64,000 nt of DNA, taken from the NCBI GenBank assembly GCA_947495685.1, contig CANLZY010000016.1:1-64000 (forward strand). The letters run 5' to 3'. Source of the stretch: an uncultured Tropicimonas sp. (GTDB lineage Bacteria > Pseudomonadota > Alphaproteobacteria > Rhodobacterales > Rhodobacteraceae). The position numbers and the translations under genes are program-made. The notes under the pieces were generated by a model that saw only the letters and a program-made list of their open reading frames with translations, did not search any database and was not told where the DNA came from. Shown here one piece after another: positions 45,075-59,356 of the stretch; position 1 is the first letter of the stretch, and every line of letters starts with the position of its first letter.

Positions 45075-45311
45075 TCAGCCGACCCAGTCGTAGATCTCGA
45101 AGCTCACCGCGCTGGCGCAACCGCCACAGCCACCACTATGGCCGCAACCGCCGCAATCGCCCGAGAAGTCCTTGCGCACCACCTTGCCCTTGCGGATCCA
45201 GTGTTCCAGCATTCCCCGGAGCGCGTCGGGCGACACACGAAAGCGGTTCGACAGGTCGAAGATGCTCGCACTGCCCTGCCGCTCCAGATAGGTCTTCAAT
45301 TCCATCAGCAT
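45075..45311 (-). CDS. feoC: FeoC-like iron-sulfur regulator
   Basis: A 78-residue winged-helix protein (LKTYLERQGSASIFDLSNRF is the helix-turn-helix part) with a cysteine cluster CGGCGHSGGCGGC able to bind an iron-sulfur centre. FeoC proteins modulate FeoB stability or transport in response to iron or oxygen. It lies 9 bp after feoB and ends the operon. Confidence 0.85.
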   Translation of the reverse strand: MLMELKTYLERQGSASIFDLSNRFRVSPDALRGMLEHWIRKGKVVRKDFSGDCGGCGHSGGCGGCASAVSFEIYDWVG

Positions 45312-45320
45312 CGCCGGCCC

Positions 45321-47642
45321 CTATTCCGCAATCACGACCGATGCGGTGGGCGGCTGCTCGCGCCGCCCGATAGCCCGCAACACCAGGGCGAAGACCAGGA
45401 ACGCCAGGAGCAACCCGCCAATCCAGCAGGCCGACGCCACCGGATGCCGGGCAAACGTGGCCGCCTGGTAGAACAGGACCGCCGAGCCCCAACCGAGCGC
45501 GAGGGTCCAGCCGCTGACAAACAGCGTCCAGCCGAGGTTTGTTTCGCGCCAGACCGCCCCAATGGTCGCGGCACAGGGCATGTAGAGCAGCACCATCAGC
45601 AGATAGGCAAAGGCACCGATCTTGCCGTCGAACAGCGCCACCATTGTGCCAAAGGTGCCAACGTGAACGGCCTGCGCCTCGGCAGCGGCGGCTTGATCGC
45701 CGATCTCGCCAATATCGATCCCCAGCGGGTCGGGCGCCATGTTCAGCGCCGCCCGCAGGTTCGGCCCGATGGTCGCGACCGCCTCGCTGACCCCCGACCA
45801 CAACGAAAACGGTGCGTCGTCCGTGCCGTCGTCCGGCGCCAACCCGGCGTAGAGCGTGTTGAGCGTGCCGACCACAGCCTCCTTGGCCATGATCCCGGTA
45901 AACACACCCACCGCTGCAGGCCAGTTGTCCTGCTCGATCCCCATCGGCGAAAACACCGGGGTGATCGTGCGGCCGATCTCCGACAGGACCGAGGCGTCGG
46001 TGTCCTCGTTGCCAAAGCTGCCGTCAGTGCCCCAGGAATTGAGGAAGGCCAACACCACGACCATCGCCACGATGACCCGGCCGGCGTCCAGCACAAAGGT
46101 CTTCAGCCGCCCCCAGGTCCGCAGCAGCAACCCGCGCAGGGTTGGCAGGTGATAGGGCGGCAGCTCCATCACGAAGGGCGACACGTCCCCCTCCAGCAAC
46201 GTCACCTTGAGCAGCAGGCCGGTGCCCACCGCCGCCGCCAACCCGATCAGGTACAGCCCGAACACAAGGTTCTGGCCGCCAACCGGAAAGAACGCCGCCG
46301 CGAACAACGCATAGATCGGCAGTCGCGCGCCGCAGGACATGAACGGCGCCATCATGATCGTCATCGTTCGGTCGCGCTGGTTTTCCAACGTCCGGGTGGC
46401 CATGATCGCCGGCACGTTGCAGCCAAACCCGACGATCAGCGGCACGAAGCTCTTGCCCGGCAGGCCGATCAGCCGCATGAACCGGTCCATCACGAAGGCC
46501 GCGCGCGCCATGTAGCCGGAATCCTCCAGGATCGACAGGAACAGGAACAGCACCCCGACGATGGGAATGAAGGTCGCGACCGTCTGGATACCCCCCCCGA
46601 CCCCGGTCGCCAGAAGCGTCGTCAGCCACCCCGGCGCGTTCAGCGCGTCCAGCGCCGCGCCCACCCCGTCGACCAGCACCGTGCCAGCGAGAATGTCGAA
46701 GAAGTCGATGAAAGCGCCACCCAGATTGATGGTGGCCATGAACATCAGGTACATGATCAGCAGAAAGATCGGGATGCCCAGCGCCCGGCTCAGCACCACG
46801 CGGTCCAGCCGGTCCGACATGGTCTGCGTCAGTTCCGTCGTCCGCCGCATGCTGTCACCGGCGACCCGGGTCACAAAATCGTAGCGGCCACAGGCGATGG
46901 CGGTGTCGGCCTCCATCTCGACCGCTTCCTCCAGCGTTGCCCGGGCCGCTGCGACCGGGCCGTTGAGGCGTGCATCGGTCATCCCGGGGCACAGGTCGTC
47001 CCCCTCCAGGTGTTTCAACGCCAGCCAGCGCGGCGCGGCATTCTCGATCGAGGCAGCCACGGCAGGTTCAAGCTGCAACAACGCGGCCTCGATCTCGGGC
47101 GAGAATTCGATCTCCATCGCCGGAGGGTTTGCGGCCCGGGCCGCGTCGATCATCGCGTCTTTCAACGCGTCGATGCCAATGTCGTTGCAGGCGACGATGG
47201 CGATGACCGGACACCCGAGATGGGCCGACAGACGCTCCAGGTCGATCTCGATACTGCGCGACCGCGCGATGTCCATCATGTTCAGAACGACGATCATCGG
47301 TCCTGACATTTCAAGCAGTTGCACGGTGAGGTACAAGTTCCGCTCGAGGTTCGAGGCATCCAGAACGTTCACAACGAGGTCAGGTTTTTCCGACAGGATG
47401 TAATCGCGCGCCAACCGTTCATCGAGCGAGGTCGCCCCGCCCGCGACGCTCAGCGAATACACTCCCGGCAGGTCGACCAACTCGATCTCTGAACCGTGGT
47501 GGCGAAAGGAGCCAACCTTCTTTTCCACCGTGACGCCGGGCCAGTTTCCCACCTGTTGGTGGGTGCCGGTCAGGGTGTTGAACACGGTGGTTTTGCCGCA
47601 ATTTGGATTGCCGGCAATGGCAATTGTCAGACGCCCGGCCAT
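45321..47642 (-). CDS. feoB: Ferrous iron transporter FeoB
   Basis: This inner-membrane Fe(II) permease has a cytoplasmic G-protein domain. The 773 residues comprise P-loop GNPNCGKT at 11-18, a DLPGVYSL G3 element, NMMD G4, a GDI-like helical domain, then the membrane part with two Gate motifs (GFGCNVPA and the later [12 protein letters not shown]), eight or more helices and a hydrophobic end. ATG 47642 shares a base with the feoA stop (TGATG), so translation is coupled. Confidence 0.95.
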   Translation of the reverse strand: MAGRLTIAIAGNPNCGKTTVFNTLTGTHQQVGNWPGVTVEKKVGSFRHHGSEIELVDLPGVYSLSVAGGATSLDERLARDYILSEKPDLVVNVLDASNLERNLYLTVQLLEMSGPMIVVLNMMDIARSRSIEIDLERLSAHLGCPVIAIVACNDIGIDALKDAMIDAARAANPPAMEIEFSPEIEAALLQLEPAVAASIENAAPRWLALKHLEGDDLCPGMTDARLNGPVAAARATLEEAVEMEADTAIACGRYDFVTRVAGDSMRRTTELTQTMSDRLDRVVLSRALGIPIFLLIMYLMFMATINLGGAFIDFFDILAGTVLVDGVGAALDALNAPGWLTTLLATGVGGGIQTVATFIPIVGVLFLFLSILEDSGYMARAAFVMDRFMRLIGLPGKSFVPLIVGFGCNVPAIMATRTLENQRDRTMTIMMAPFMSCGARLPIYALFAAAFFPVGGQNLVFGLYLIGLAAAVGTGLLLKVTLLEGDVSPFVMELPPYHLPTLRGLLLRTWGRLKTFVLDAGRVIVAMVVVLAFLNSWGTDGSFGNEDTDASVLSEIGRTITPVFSPMGIEQDNWPAAVGVFTGIMAKEAVVGTLNTLYAGLAPDDGTDDAPFSLWSGVSEAVATIGPNLRAALNMAPDPLGIDIGEIGDQAAAAEAQAVHVGTFGTMVALFDGKIGAFAYLLMVLLYMPCAATIGAVWRETNLGWTLFVSGWTLALGWGSAVLFYQAATFARHPVASACWIGGLLLAFLVFALVLRAIGRREQPPTASVVIAE

Positions 47643-47875
47643 CACAGTTTCCGCACGTCCAGCACATCGGCTTCGGTCCGGCGCAAGCTCAGGGACGACC
47701 CGCGCACCCTGATTTCAACCGGATCACCCAGCGGCGCAACGCGTGTCACCTGGAGTTCGGCCCCCGGGGTCAGCCCCATGGACAACAGTTTGCGGCGATA
47801 GTCGGCCGCACCGTCACCGAAACCAGCCACGACGGCCCGATCGCCGACCGCAAGGTCCTTCAGCTTTACATTCAC
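47642..47875 (-). CDS. feoA: FeoA, second copy
   Basis: This small SH3-like cytoplasmic protein of 77 residues assists FeoB. The start is GTG 47875 with AAGGAAG upstream; the frame's earlier codons lie inside the preceding feoA. The sequence [16 protein letters not shown], then [14 protein letters not shown] and [17 protein letters not shown], follows the FeoA pattern. It overlaps the upstream feoA by about 60 bases and feoB by one. Confidence 0.88.
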   Translation of the reverse strand: MNVKLKDLAVGDRAVVAGFGDGAADYRRKLLSMGLTPGAELQVTRVAPLGDPVEIRVRGSSLSLRRTEADVLDVRKL

Positions 47876-48131
47876 CGCGCGCTTCCTTCCTGTCCTTGAG
47901 CGGCGAGACAAGAATCTTCGCCGCCATACCCTGTCCGAGGGCAAATCGTGTCTCGCCAACCGCCACCACCATGGAACCGCCGGTTTCCTTCTGGATCACC
48001 TGAAGCGATTTTCCGACAATCACACCCAGGTCGCCCAGTCGTTTGCGCATATCCTGGCTGCCGGCAATGGCCGTCACTTCCACCCGCTCTCCGGCGGTGG
48101 TCAAGGCGAGGGGCAATCCGTTCAGGCTCAT
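47814..48131 (-). CDS. feoA: FeoA, first copy with a basic tail
   Basis: The protein has 105 residues. ATG 48131 has GGGAG 8 bases upstream. [43 protein letters not shown] and [13 protein letters not shown] are the FeoA core. The last 22 residues ([22 protein letters not shown]) are an unusual basic, cysteine-containing tail that is encoded across the start of the second feoA. Two feoA genes ahead of feoB are frequent in Rhodobacterales. It is the first gene after the FNR box. Confidence 0.88.
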   Translation of the reverse strand: MSLNGLPLALTTAGERVEVTAIAGSQDMRKRLGDLGVIVGKSLQVIQKETGGSMVVAVGETRFALGQGMAAKILVSPLKDRKEARGECKAEGPCGRRSGRRGWFR

Positions 48132-48570
48132 GGCGTGGGCTCCCGAGAGCGTCATGGTGCCGGGATCTGCTCCGGGATGGAGCTTTTCCGACAAAAACAC
48201 TGCGCTTACCTATAAGGCTCTCAAATCCATTTCCTTGATCCTGGTCAAGTGTGGACGCACGGGTGTCAGCCTTGCACTGTGCGCAAGCCAAGCCCTGCTT
48301 GCCTCGTTTGCCCGGCTCATGCGCCAATCGGCCCATGTCCGATCCTTGGGAAAATCTTGCCGCCGAAATCGTGTCGTGGTACCGCCGCGACGTGACGGAC
48401 ATGCGATTTCGACGTCGAAAGGTCGACACCTGGCGAGGCACCTTCCCGGGCGTTCGGTCCAAGGTTCGGATGCCCCGCAGGCGCGATGGATTGGCCGGGC
48501 CCGTCACGACACTCGCGCGCCACCGACCCGTGGCACTGGCCGATTGCGCGCAACAAAAGGGATGAGCACC
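48132..48570. other. Divergent region between feo and galT
   Basis: It holds the feo promoter (FNR box, separate entry) and presumably the galT promoter. A 76-codon plus-strand frame at 48335-48565 has no supporting ribosome site or family resemblance and is not called. No RNA element was recognised. Confidence 0.5.
48235..48248 (-). promoter_or_regulatory. FNR (FnrL) box of the feo operon
   Basis: TTGAC-CAGG-ATCAA on the minus strand differs from the FNR consensus TTGAT-N4-ATCAA at one base. A -10-like TTATAG lies near 48215-48210, about 20 bases downstream, which places the box near -41, the class II activation position. FeoAB genes are known FnrL targets in Rhodobacter, when Fe(II) is available at low oxygen. 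Confidence 0.7.
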
Positions 48571-49635
48571 ATGGAGTCGGACACCGTTACCACCAACGCG
48601 CCACATCGGCGTTTCAATCCGCTCAAGGGCGAATGGGTCCTCGTATCGCCGCACCGGACACAGCGTCCATGGTCGGGACAGCAGGAAAAGACGGCTGCCG
48701 ACGAAAAGCCGCAGCACGATCCGGGCTGCTACCTGTGTGCCCGCAACACCCGCAACAGCGGCGCGGTGAACCCCGACTACAAGGGTCCCTACGTCTTCGC
48801 CAACGACTTTCCGGCCCTGCTGGAAGACAGCCCCGAAGGTGGCACAACCGGCGATCCTTTGTTTCGCGCCGCCAACGTGCGCGGCACAGCGCGGGTGATG
48901 TGCTTTTCCGAGCGTCACGACCTGACCCTGCCTGAATTGCCGGTCTCGTCCATCCGCAAGGTCGTCGATACCTGGGCCGGCCAGATCGAGGATCTGGGCG
49001 CCACGTATGATTGGGTCGCCGTCTTCGAGAACAAGGGGGCCGTGATGGGGTGCTCGCAACCACATCCGCACGGCCAGATCTGGGCCTCGGACTTCCTGCC
49101 CAACGAGGTTGCCACCGAAGATTCTCACCAGGCCCGCCACCTGGAAGAAACCGGCAACGTGCTGCTGGTCGAATATGCCGCCGCCGAGGCCGACAAGGCC
49201 GAGCGCGTGGTGGTGGAAAACGAGCACTGGATCGCCGTGGTGCCCTGGTGGGCTGTCTGGCCCTTCGAGACAATGGTTCTACCCCGGCGCCACGTCCTGC
49301 GCCTGCCTGATCTGAGCGAGGCAGAGCGGGACTCGCTGGCCGACCTGCTCAAGCGGCTCTGCACCCGGTACGACAACCTGTTCGAGACCGAGTTTCCCTA
49401 TACCATGGGATGGCACGGTGCGCCGACCCGCCCGGGCAACCACGACCACTGGCAATTGCATGCGCATTTTTATCCACCGCTTCTGCGGTCGGCCACAGTG
49501 CGCAAGTTCATGGTCGGATACGAGATGCTGTCGGAGGCACAGCGAGACCTGACGCCCGAGACCGCCGCGCAACGCCTGCGGGACCTGCCCGAGGTGCACT
49601 ACAAGGACAATGCCCAGCAAGGAGCTGAAGCGTGA
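48571..49635 (+). CDS. galT: Galactose-1-phosphate uridylyltransferase
   Basis: This Leloir pathway enzyme exchanges UMP between UDP-glucose and galactose-1-phosphate. The 354 residues have zinc ligands in CYLCARN (53-59) and the catalytic HPHGQIW (H165, H167). The C-terminal [24 protein letters not shown] repeats the histidine-rich metal region. ATG 48571 follows AGGG by about 8 bases; ATG 48562 is too near the site. It overlaps galK. Confidence 0.95.
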   Translation: MESDTVTTNAPHRRFNPLKGEWVLVSPHRTQRPWSGQQEKTAADEKPQHDPGCYLCARNTRNSGAVNPDYKGPYVFANDFPALLEDSPEGGTTGDPLFRAANVRGTARVMCFSERHDLTLPELPVSSIRKVVDTWAGQIEDLGATYDWVAVFENKGAVMGCSQPHPHGQIWASDFLPNEVATEDSHQARHLEETGNVLLVEYAAAEADKAERVVVENEHWIAVVPWWAVWPFETMVLPRRHVLRLPDLSEAERDSLADLLKRLCTRYDNLFETEFPYTMGWHGAPTRPGNHDHWQLHAHFYPPLLRSATVRKFMVGYEMLSEAQRDLTPETAAQRLRDLPEVHYKDNAQQGAEA

Positions 49636-50732
49636 ACGAACAGGACATGGCCACAACGGTCGCGGAGGCCTACCGGACCCATTTCGGCGAGGCGCCCGAG
49701 GTGGTGACATCGGCCCCTGGCCGCGTGAACCTCATGGGGGAACACACTGATTACAATGGAGGTTTCGTGCTTCCGATGGCCCTCAGCGGCCTCGGTGTGG
49801 CAATCGCGATCGGGCGTGGCCCGACCCCCGGAACCATCGAAGCCTATTCCGACACGTTCCATGATTCCGAGACCCGCCGGATCGAGGAGAGCGCCGCCGG
49901 CAAATGGTCCGACTACGTTCTGGGTGCGCTGAAGGCCCGCACCGCGGCCGAGGTCGCCGAGACCGGCGTGCGCATCGCCCTGATCACCACGTTGCCTATG
50001 GGGGCCGGACTGTCCAGCTCGGCTGCCCTCGAAGTCGCGACCCTGCGGGCGGTGAGCGAACTCTACGGCAAGCCGATGTCCCCGGTCGATATCGCGATCG
50101 AGGCGCGGGCTGTCGAGAACAAGTTCGTCGGCATGCCCTGCGGGATCATGGATCAATTCGCCTCTTCCGTCGGCGAACCTGCGCAGGCGTTGTTCCTGAA
50201 CACCCGCACCCTGGAATTCGAACCCGCGCCGTCGCTGGCCGGCCACAGCTTCGTGATTATCCACTCCGGTGTCAGCCATCAACTGACGGAGGATGGGTAT
50301 GCCACCCGCGTGGCGGAATGCAACGCAGCCTGCAAGGCGCTCGGAGTTGAAATGCTGAGCGACCTCGGAGTCGACGACATGCCGCGCATCGAGGCAATCG
50401 ATCCACCGATGAGCCTGCGCGCCCGCCACATCGTTTCCGACAACCAGCGCGCGGTAGACGGGCTGGCAGCGTTGAAATCCGGCGACGTACAGACCTTCGG
50501 GCAGTTGATGCTCGGCAGTCACGCCTCGCAACGCGATGATTTCGAGATCACCGTGCCCGAGACGGATGCGATCGTCGAAGGGGCGATGGCCGCCGGTGCC
50601 GTTGGTGCGCGCCAGACCGGTGGCGGATTCGGCGGCTCGATCGTTGCCCTCGTCCCAGACGACGCGGTTGAGGCCTTTGGCGAGGCCATCACGAAAACCT
50701 TACCCGCAACTCGCATCCTTGCAGTGACCTGA
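49632..50732 (+). CDS. galK: Galactokinase
   Basis: This enzyme phosphorylates galactose at C1 with ATP, and its product feeds GalT. The 366 residues have the GHMP signature [14 protein letters not shown], the substrate motif [15 protein letters not shown] (31-45), and [12 protein letters not shown] at the end. GTG 49632 overlaps the galT stop (GTGA), so the two proteins are coupled. No galE or transporter is nearby. Confidence 0.95.
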   Translation: MNEQDMATTVAEAYRTHFGEAPEVVTSAPGRVNLMGEHTDYNGGFVLPMALSGLGVAIAIGRGPTPGTIEAYSDTFHDSETRRIEESAAGKWSDYVLGALKARTAAEVAETGVRIALITTLPMGAGLSSSAALEVATLRAVSELYGKPMSPVDIAIEARAVENKFVGMPCGIMDQFASSVGEPAQALFLNTRTLEFEPAPSLAGHSFVIIHSGVSHQLTEDGYATRVAECNAACKALGVEMLSDLGVDDMPRIEAIDPPMSLRARHIVSDNQRAVDGLAALKSGDVQTFGQLMLGSHASQRDDFEITVPETDAIVEGAMAAGAVGARQTGGGFGGSIVALVPDDAVEAFGEAITKTLPATRILAVT

Positions 50733-51318
50733 GCCGATGATGTCTGCACGGACGGCAACGAATTCTTAAGGGGTCACCGTCCAAATTGCCCTGTGCCGGA
50801 CGCGGCTCCTTCAAGCGCTCGGCATACGGCATGGAAGTGACCGTGGCCAAGGCCCGTCAATCCCTCTTTCATCGCCCTGATCCTTTCGGCCATGGCCTGC
50901 AACTGCTGGTTTTGACCGGAAGGTTCAGCGCTCTTTCCATTTCTTGGAGATTGCATCGGCGATGAAATGCTTGGACGGGCTTCCATCCACCCCTCCGGGC
51001 AATGCCGCACGTATTGATCCATCGGGAACGTGTCTTGGCACACGTCCGTTGCGCCCACACGTGGCGGCGGACTGGAACGGTCGGCTGCCAAATGCCTCCG
51101 TCAATGTGCCAGACATTCCGAGACCGCCACCTCGCACCAACATGCGTCATTGCCACCTCCGTCACGTCGCTGGAACGGATGGTAGACCCAATCCGGACGG
51201 CGTTATCCGACCCCAGCAGCCACTGTCAGGCAACAGCGCTTGCCACCGGACGCCCGTGCACGCGTACCGCAGCAACAGGCGCCTATCGTAACCCTCGAAA
51301 ATGCGGTTTGATGGCCAC
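50733..51318. other. 586-bp gap after galK
   Basis: Frames on both strands cross it (for example minus 50774-51091, plus 50944-51291), but none has a domain, a ribosome binding site or balanced composition. It may hold a decayed gene. No repeat or terminator with a T run was found. Confidence 0.4.
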
Positions 51319-52254
51319 ATGACACCCATACTCACATCCCCCGACGCAACCCCGGTCTCGAAATTCTGTTTTGGCGCCATGCAATTCGGTGGCACCGCCG
51401 ACCGTGCCGCGTCAGACGCGCTCTATGCCGCCTGCCGCGCGGCAGGTCTGAGCTTCTTCGACACGGCATTCGGCTATACCGGCGGCACCTCCGAAACCTG
51501 GTTGGGCGACTTGGTCCGGCCAGAACGCGAGGCCGTCTTTGTTGCCACCAAGTGCGCGTCGCGCGGCGGTGCCGGTCGGCGGAACATCCTGACCCAGTTC
51601 GACGAAAGCCGCCGCCGTCTGGGCATGGACATGGTTGACGCGCTCTACCTGCACCGCTGGGATGGGGAAACGCCGCTGGAGGAGACCTTCGAAACCCTCG
51701 CGGAGTTGCGCCGAGCCGGCAAGATCCGCCACGTGGGCGTGTCCAACTACGCGGCCTGGCAAGTGATGAAGGCCGTCGCCGTGGCGGCGCGCTTCGACCT
51801 GCGGATCGACCTGGTGCAACCCATGTACAACCTGGTGAAGCGCCAGGCCGAAGTCGAGATCCTGCCGATGGCCGCCGACCAGGGAATTGCCGTCGCGCCG
51901 TATTCGCCCTTGGGCGGCGGGCTGTTGACGGGCAAGTACGTTGGCGGCGGCACGGGGCGGATCCACACAGACCCGAGCTATGCCGCCCGCTACGCGCCAG
52001 ATTGGATGCACGCGGCAGCAAGCGGGTTGGCAGATATTGCAACCGAACTGGACGTGTCACCCGCGACGTTGGCGGTGGCCTGGGTCGCGCACAATCCGCT
52101 CGTCGCCGCGCCGATCATCAGCGCCCGGTCTGTCGAGCAGTTGGCGCCTTCGTTGGCTGGCATGTCCTTTGACATGGATGCGGCGCTCTACGCGCGGATA
52201 TCGGCCTTGTCGCCCGCCCCACCCCCGGCCACGGACCGCCTCGAAGAGGCCTGA
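51319..52254 (+). CDS. Aldo/keto reductase
   Basis: This NADPH-dependent carbonyl reductase has 311 residues in a TIM barrel. FFDTAFGYTGG carries the catalytic aspartate and tyrosine, VATKCASRGG the lysine strand, VDALYLHRWD the histidine strand, and IISARSVEQL the cofactor end. The substrate is unknown; the closest form is the general/voltage-channel-beta-like branch. ATG 51319 is used; an in-frame start at 51301 would add six residues. Confidence 0.88.
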   Translation: MTPILTSPDATPVSKFCFGAMQFGGTADRAASDALYAACRAAGLSFFDTAFGYTGGTSETWLGDLVRPEREAVFVATKCASRGGAGRRNILTQFDESRRRLGMDMVDALYLHRWDGETPLEETFETLAELRRAGKIRHVGVSNYAAWQVMKAVAVAARFDLRIDLVQPMYNLVKRQAEVEILPMAADQGIAVAPYSPLGGGLLTGKYVGGGTGRIHTDPSYAARYAPDWMHAAASGLADIATELDVSPATLAVAWVAHNPLVAAPIISARSVEQLAPSLAGMSFDMDAALYARISALSPAPPPATDRLEEA

Positions 52255-52338
52255 GCCCACCGGGTAATCGGTCTCATCGCGGGGCGGCTGCCGGCGCAGT
52301 AGACTGATGGCGAAACCATCAGTCACGAGGAACACGCC

Positions 52339-53181
52339 ATGGTCGAATCGATTTTCTCACCGGACTCCGTTGCCGTCGTCACCGGGGCCGCCGCGGGCAT
52401 CGGCTTGGCAGTGGCCAGGGAATTCGCAGCGCGGGGCGTGCGGGTCGTCGTGGTCGACAATCGCGCCGACCGGTTGCCCGAGGCCGAGGCCGACCTGCGC
52501 GCCGCCGGAGCAACTGACGTCATGACCTCGGTCACCGATGTGTCTGACGCGGAGGCCATGCTGCTGCTGGAGCGGGCGGTGTTTGACCGGTTCGGCGGCA
52601 CCGACATCCTGGTGAACAATGCCGGCATCCAACCCGGCAGCGCCGTGTTCGGGCCGGTCGAAAACTGGCGGGCGATCCTGGAAACCAACCTCTGGGGTGT
52701 GATCAACGGCACGCGCGCCTTTGTGCCCCGGATGATCGAGCGCGGACGAGCCGGAATGATCATCAACACCGGCTCCAAGCAGGGTATCACCACCCCGCCC
52801 GGCGATCCGGCCTACAACGTCGCCAAGGCCGGCGTGAAGGCCTATACCGAGGCGTTGGCTCATGAGTTGCGCAGCGGTGAGGGCAAGAACATCAGCGCAC
52901 ACCTGCTGATCCCCGGATTCGTCTTTACCGAGCTGAACTGTCGTGGTCGCACCGACAAACCCGAGGGCGCCTGGACGCCGGAACAGATGTCCGGATTCAT
53001 GATGGAACGCCTTCGCGCGGGCGATTTCTACATCCTGTGCCCCGACAACGACGTCCCGCGCGCGCTGGATGAAAAGCGCATGGCCTGGGCGATGGGTGAC
53101 ATCATCGAGAACCGCCCGCCGCTGTCACGCTGGCACCCCGAGTATGCGGACGCCTTTGCCGCCTATGTCGAGAAGGACTGA
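52339..53181 (+). CDS. SDR family NAD(P)-dependent oxidoreductase
   Basis: The protein has 280 residues with TGAAAGIG nucleotide loop, NNAG at the fourth strand, a serine-containing NTGSKQG and the Y-x-x-x-K dyad in YNVAK. The C-terminal extension (WHPEYADAFAAYVEKD) is longer than minimal SDRs. The substrate is unknown. It lies 84 bp after the aldo/keto reductase on the same strand; both could act on related carbonyls. Confidence 0.88.
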   Translation: MVESIFSPDSVAVVTGAAAGIGLAVAREFAARGVRVVVVDNRADRLPEAEADLRAAGATDVMTSVTDVSDAEAMLLLERAVFDRFGGTDILVNNAGIQPGSAVFGPVENWRAILETNLWGVINGTRAFVPRMIERGRAGMIINTGSKQGITTPPGDPAYNVAKAGVKAYTEALAHELRSGEGKNISAHLLIPGFVFTELNCRGRTDKPEGAWTPEQMSGFMMERLRAGDFYILCPDNDVPRALDEKRMAWAMGDIIENRPPLSRWHPEYADAFAAYVEKD

Positions 53182-53194
53182 GCGCACAGCGCGC

Positions 53195-53234
53195 AAAAAA
53201 AACCGCCGCACATCCTGTCGAGGGATGGCGGCGG
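53195..53234 (-). terminator. Strong terminator of the 40-codon gene
   Basis: On the minus strand a 12-bp stem (CCGCCGCCATCC with GGATG-T-GCGGCGG, one bulged base) and a short loop are followed by eight T residues. It lies about 140 bases after the small ORF's stop and also ends close to the convergent SDR gene. Confidence 0.9.
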
Positions 53235-53373
53235 CAAGGTCGCGAATCTGGTGGTCCGGCTGGCATGGGGCAGAGGCGTGCCCCGGGCCGTTGGGGACAG
53301 GCAGAGGGCCAGGTATCACATCAGTTTGGGGACGAGGATGTGCACCACCGGGTAACAGATCGCAGGCAGAAAC

Positions 53374-53496
53374 TCAGAACAGGGATGGCAGGTGCAACCC
53401 GACCATCAGGGTCACCATAAGGGACGCGGCGCCAACGGCATCCAACAGCAGGGTCGCTTCGGAACGGGCAATCAGGGCTTTGATCTCGGTGAACAT
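53374..53496 (-). CDS. 40-residue single-span membrane protein, LexA-box controlled
   Basis: This gene is too short for ordinary ORF cut-offs. ATG 53496 has AGGAAG 6 bases upstream and the frame ends at TGA 53374. The product starts MFTEIKALIARSEATLLLD, an amphipathic charged part, and continues with one hydrophobic segment (VGAASLMVTLMVGLHLP) to the end. It has its own terminator and sits downstream of a GAAC direct repeat of the alphaproteobacterial LexA type. It resembles in plan SOS-induced inner-membrane peptides such as Caulobacter SidA, though no sequence likeness is claimed. Confidence 0.75.
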   Translation of the reverse strand: MFTEIKALIARSEATLLLDAVGAASLMVTLMVGLHLPSLF

Positions 53497-53568
53497 CGGG
53501 CTCTTCCTGTTGGCGTGGCGTTAAGCGTTTGTTGCACCTTTGTTCTCATTCGCGCCCTCAAAAGTAAA

Positions 53569-53603
53569 GAACTTTTTAAGAACATTTGAGAACAAACTGG
53601 AAC
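53569..53603 (-). promoter_or_regulatory. LexA-type box with extra GAAC repeats
   Basis: GAACTTTTTAAGAAC (53569-53583), i.e. GTTC-N7-GTTC on the minus strand, is exactly the alphaproteobacterial SOS box. Two further GAAC copies follow at 53590 and 53600, with 10-base spacing. It is 73 bases upstream of the small ORF and beyond the recG stop. Confidence 0.65.
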
Positions 53604-53610
53604 AAATCGG

Positions 53611-58228
<4,618 letters not shown>

Positions 58229-58942
58229 TCAGGCTCCCATTGCGACACGGCGGTCGCGGGTAACCGGATCCGGGTCACGCAACACATAGCCGCGGCCCCA
58301 GACTGTCTCGATATAGTTGTCGCCGCCAGTCGCCGTGCTCAGCTTCTTGCGCAACTTGCAGATGAAAACGTCAATGATTTTCAGTTCAGGCTCATCCATG
58401 CCGCCGTACAGATGATTGAGGAACATCTCCTTGGTCAGCGTGGTCCCCTTGCGCAGGCTCAGAAGCTCCAGCATCTGGTATTCCTTGCCGGTAAGGTGAA
58501 CCCCCTGCCCGTCGACGTCGACCGTCTTTGCATCCAGGTTGACCGTGAACTTGCCGGTCCGGATCACCGATTGTGCATGGCCCTTGGAACGGCGAATGAT
58601 CGCATGGATCCGCGCCACCAGTTCCTCACGATGGAACGGCTTGGTCAGATAATCATCGGCCCCGAAGCCAAATCCCTTGATCTTGTTGTCCGTGTCGTCG
58701 GCCCCGGACAGGATCAGTGTCGGAGTCTCGACCCGCGCAAGGCGCAATTGGCGGAGAACTTCATGCCCCGTCATGTCGGGAAGTCCCAGATCCAGCAGGA
58801 TCAGGTCGTAGTCGTACAGCTTGGCAAGATCGATGGCTTCTTCACCAAGATCAGTACAGTAGACATTCAGGTTGGCGTGCGTGAGCATCATTTCGATGCT
58901 CTTGGCGGTTGCCGGATCGTCTTCGACGAGCAGAACGCGCAT
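58229..58942 (-). CDS. ctrA: CtrA, cell-cycle response regulator
   Basis: The 237 residues comprise a receiver domain with phosphoacceptor D51 ([10 protein letters not shown]), acidic residues EDD at 7-9 and lysine 104 region (DDYLTKPF), then an OmpR-type winged helix ending [13 protein letters not shown]. In Caulobacter CtrA controls replication and division; in Rhodobacterales it controls motility, gene transfer agents and quorum signalling. ATG 58942 is the conserved N-terminus (MRVLLVEDD). A CtrA-like site lies upstream, as in the autoregulated gene. Confidence 0.97.
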   Translation of the reverse strand: MRVLLVEDDPATAKSIEMMLTHANLNVYCTDLGEEAIDLAKLYDYDLILLDLGLPDMTGHEVLRQLRLARVETPTLILSGADDTDNKIKGFGFGADDYLTKPFHREELVARIHAIIRRSKGHAQSVIRTGKFTVNLDAKTVDVDGQGVHLTGKEYQMLELLSLRKGTTLTKEMFLNHLYGGMDEPELKIIDVFICKLRKKLSTATGGDNYIETVWGRGYVLRDPDPVTRDRRVAMGA

Positions 58943-58995
58943 GTTAATCTCTCTCCGCTTCAGTCCCTCTTTGAGGTGACCATGGCCCGAATTGG

Positions 58996-59010
58996 TTAAT
59001 CCCCGATTAC
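58996..59010 (-). promoter_or_regulatory. CtrA-like binding site upstream of ctrA
   Basis: GTAA-TCGGGGA-TTAA on the minus strand matches the full CtrA motif TTAA-N7-TTAA at seven of eight positions with exact spacing. It lies 54 bases upstream of the ctrA start, suggesting autoregulation as in Caulobacter. Confidence 0.5.
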
Positions 59011-59071
59011 CCGTTTCGGACATGTTCAATTTCAATCAACAGTCGCACGATTGAGGAAAAGGTTAACCTCG

Positions 59072-59356
59072 CTATTTTGGGGGAGTGCGGAATTTCTGAA
59101 GGCAGGTTGTCTTTAGCGCAGGCTCTCCGTGGTGGACAACAGCGTTGACCCAACTTTCAAGTTCCTCGTCCGACAAGCTGTACCGTTTCTTGGCTTCATC
59201 ACCGGTTATAAGCCCACCGGTGACGGCCTTTACCACGGCGGCCTTGCGGCTGGCGACCCACCGCCGGGTCTGGGAATCGGGCAAATCGGCACGGGTCATG
59301 ATGCTTCCGTCCGAGAGTGTCACGGCGCGCGGGCCGTCGATTTTCTTTATAAACAT
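59072..59356 (-). CDS. sciP: SciP, CtrA inhibitory protein (DUF1153)
   Basis: This small protein binds CtrA and blocks its transcription activation, closing the CtrA phase in Caulobacter. The 94 residues begin MFIKKIDGPRAVTLSDGS and contain TRRWVASRKAAVVKAV, LITGDEAKKRYSLSDEELESW and the KTTCLQKFR end, all typical of DUF1153. ATG 59356 is the conserved start. It is 129 bp upstream of ctrA on the same strand, putting inhibitor and target in one locus. Confidence 0.92.
   Translation of the reverse strand: MFIKKIDGPRAVTLSDGSIMTRADLPDSQTRRWVASRKAAVVKAVTGGLITGDEAKKRYSLSDEELESWVNAVVHHGEPALKTTCLQKFRTPPK

Noticed and set aside
48335-48565. 76-codon frame beginning [19 protein letters not shown] upstream of galT
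   Set aside because: The beginning looks protein-like, but there is no ribosome site and the rest is arginine-rich; no family is recognised.
50774-51091. Minus-strand frame after galK that could be a decayed gene or transposase remnant
   Set aside because: No transposase motif, no terminal repeats and no target duplication could be found.
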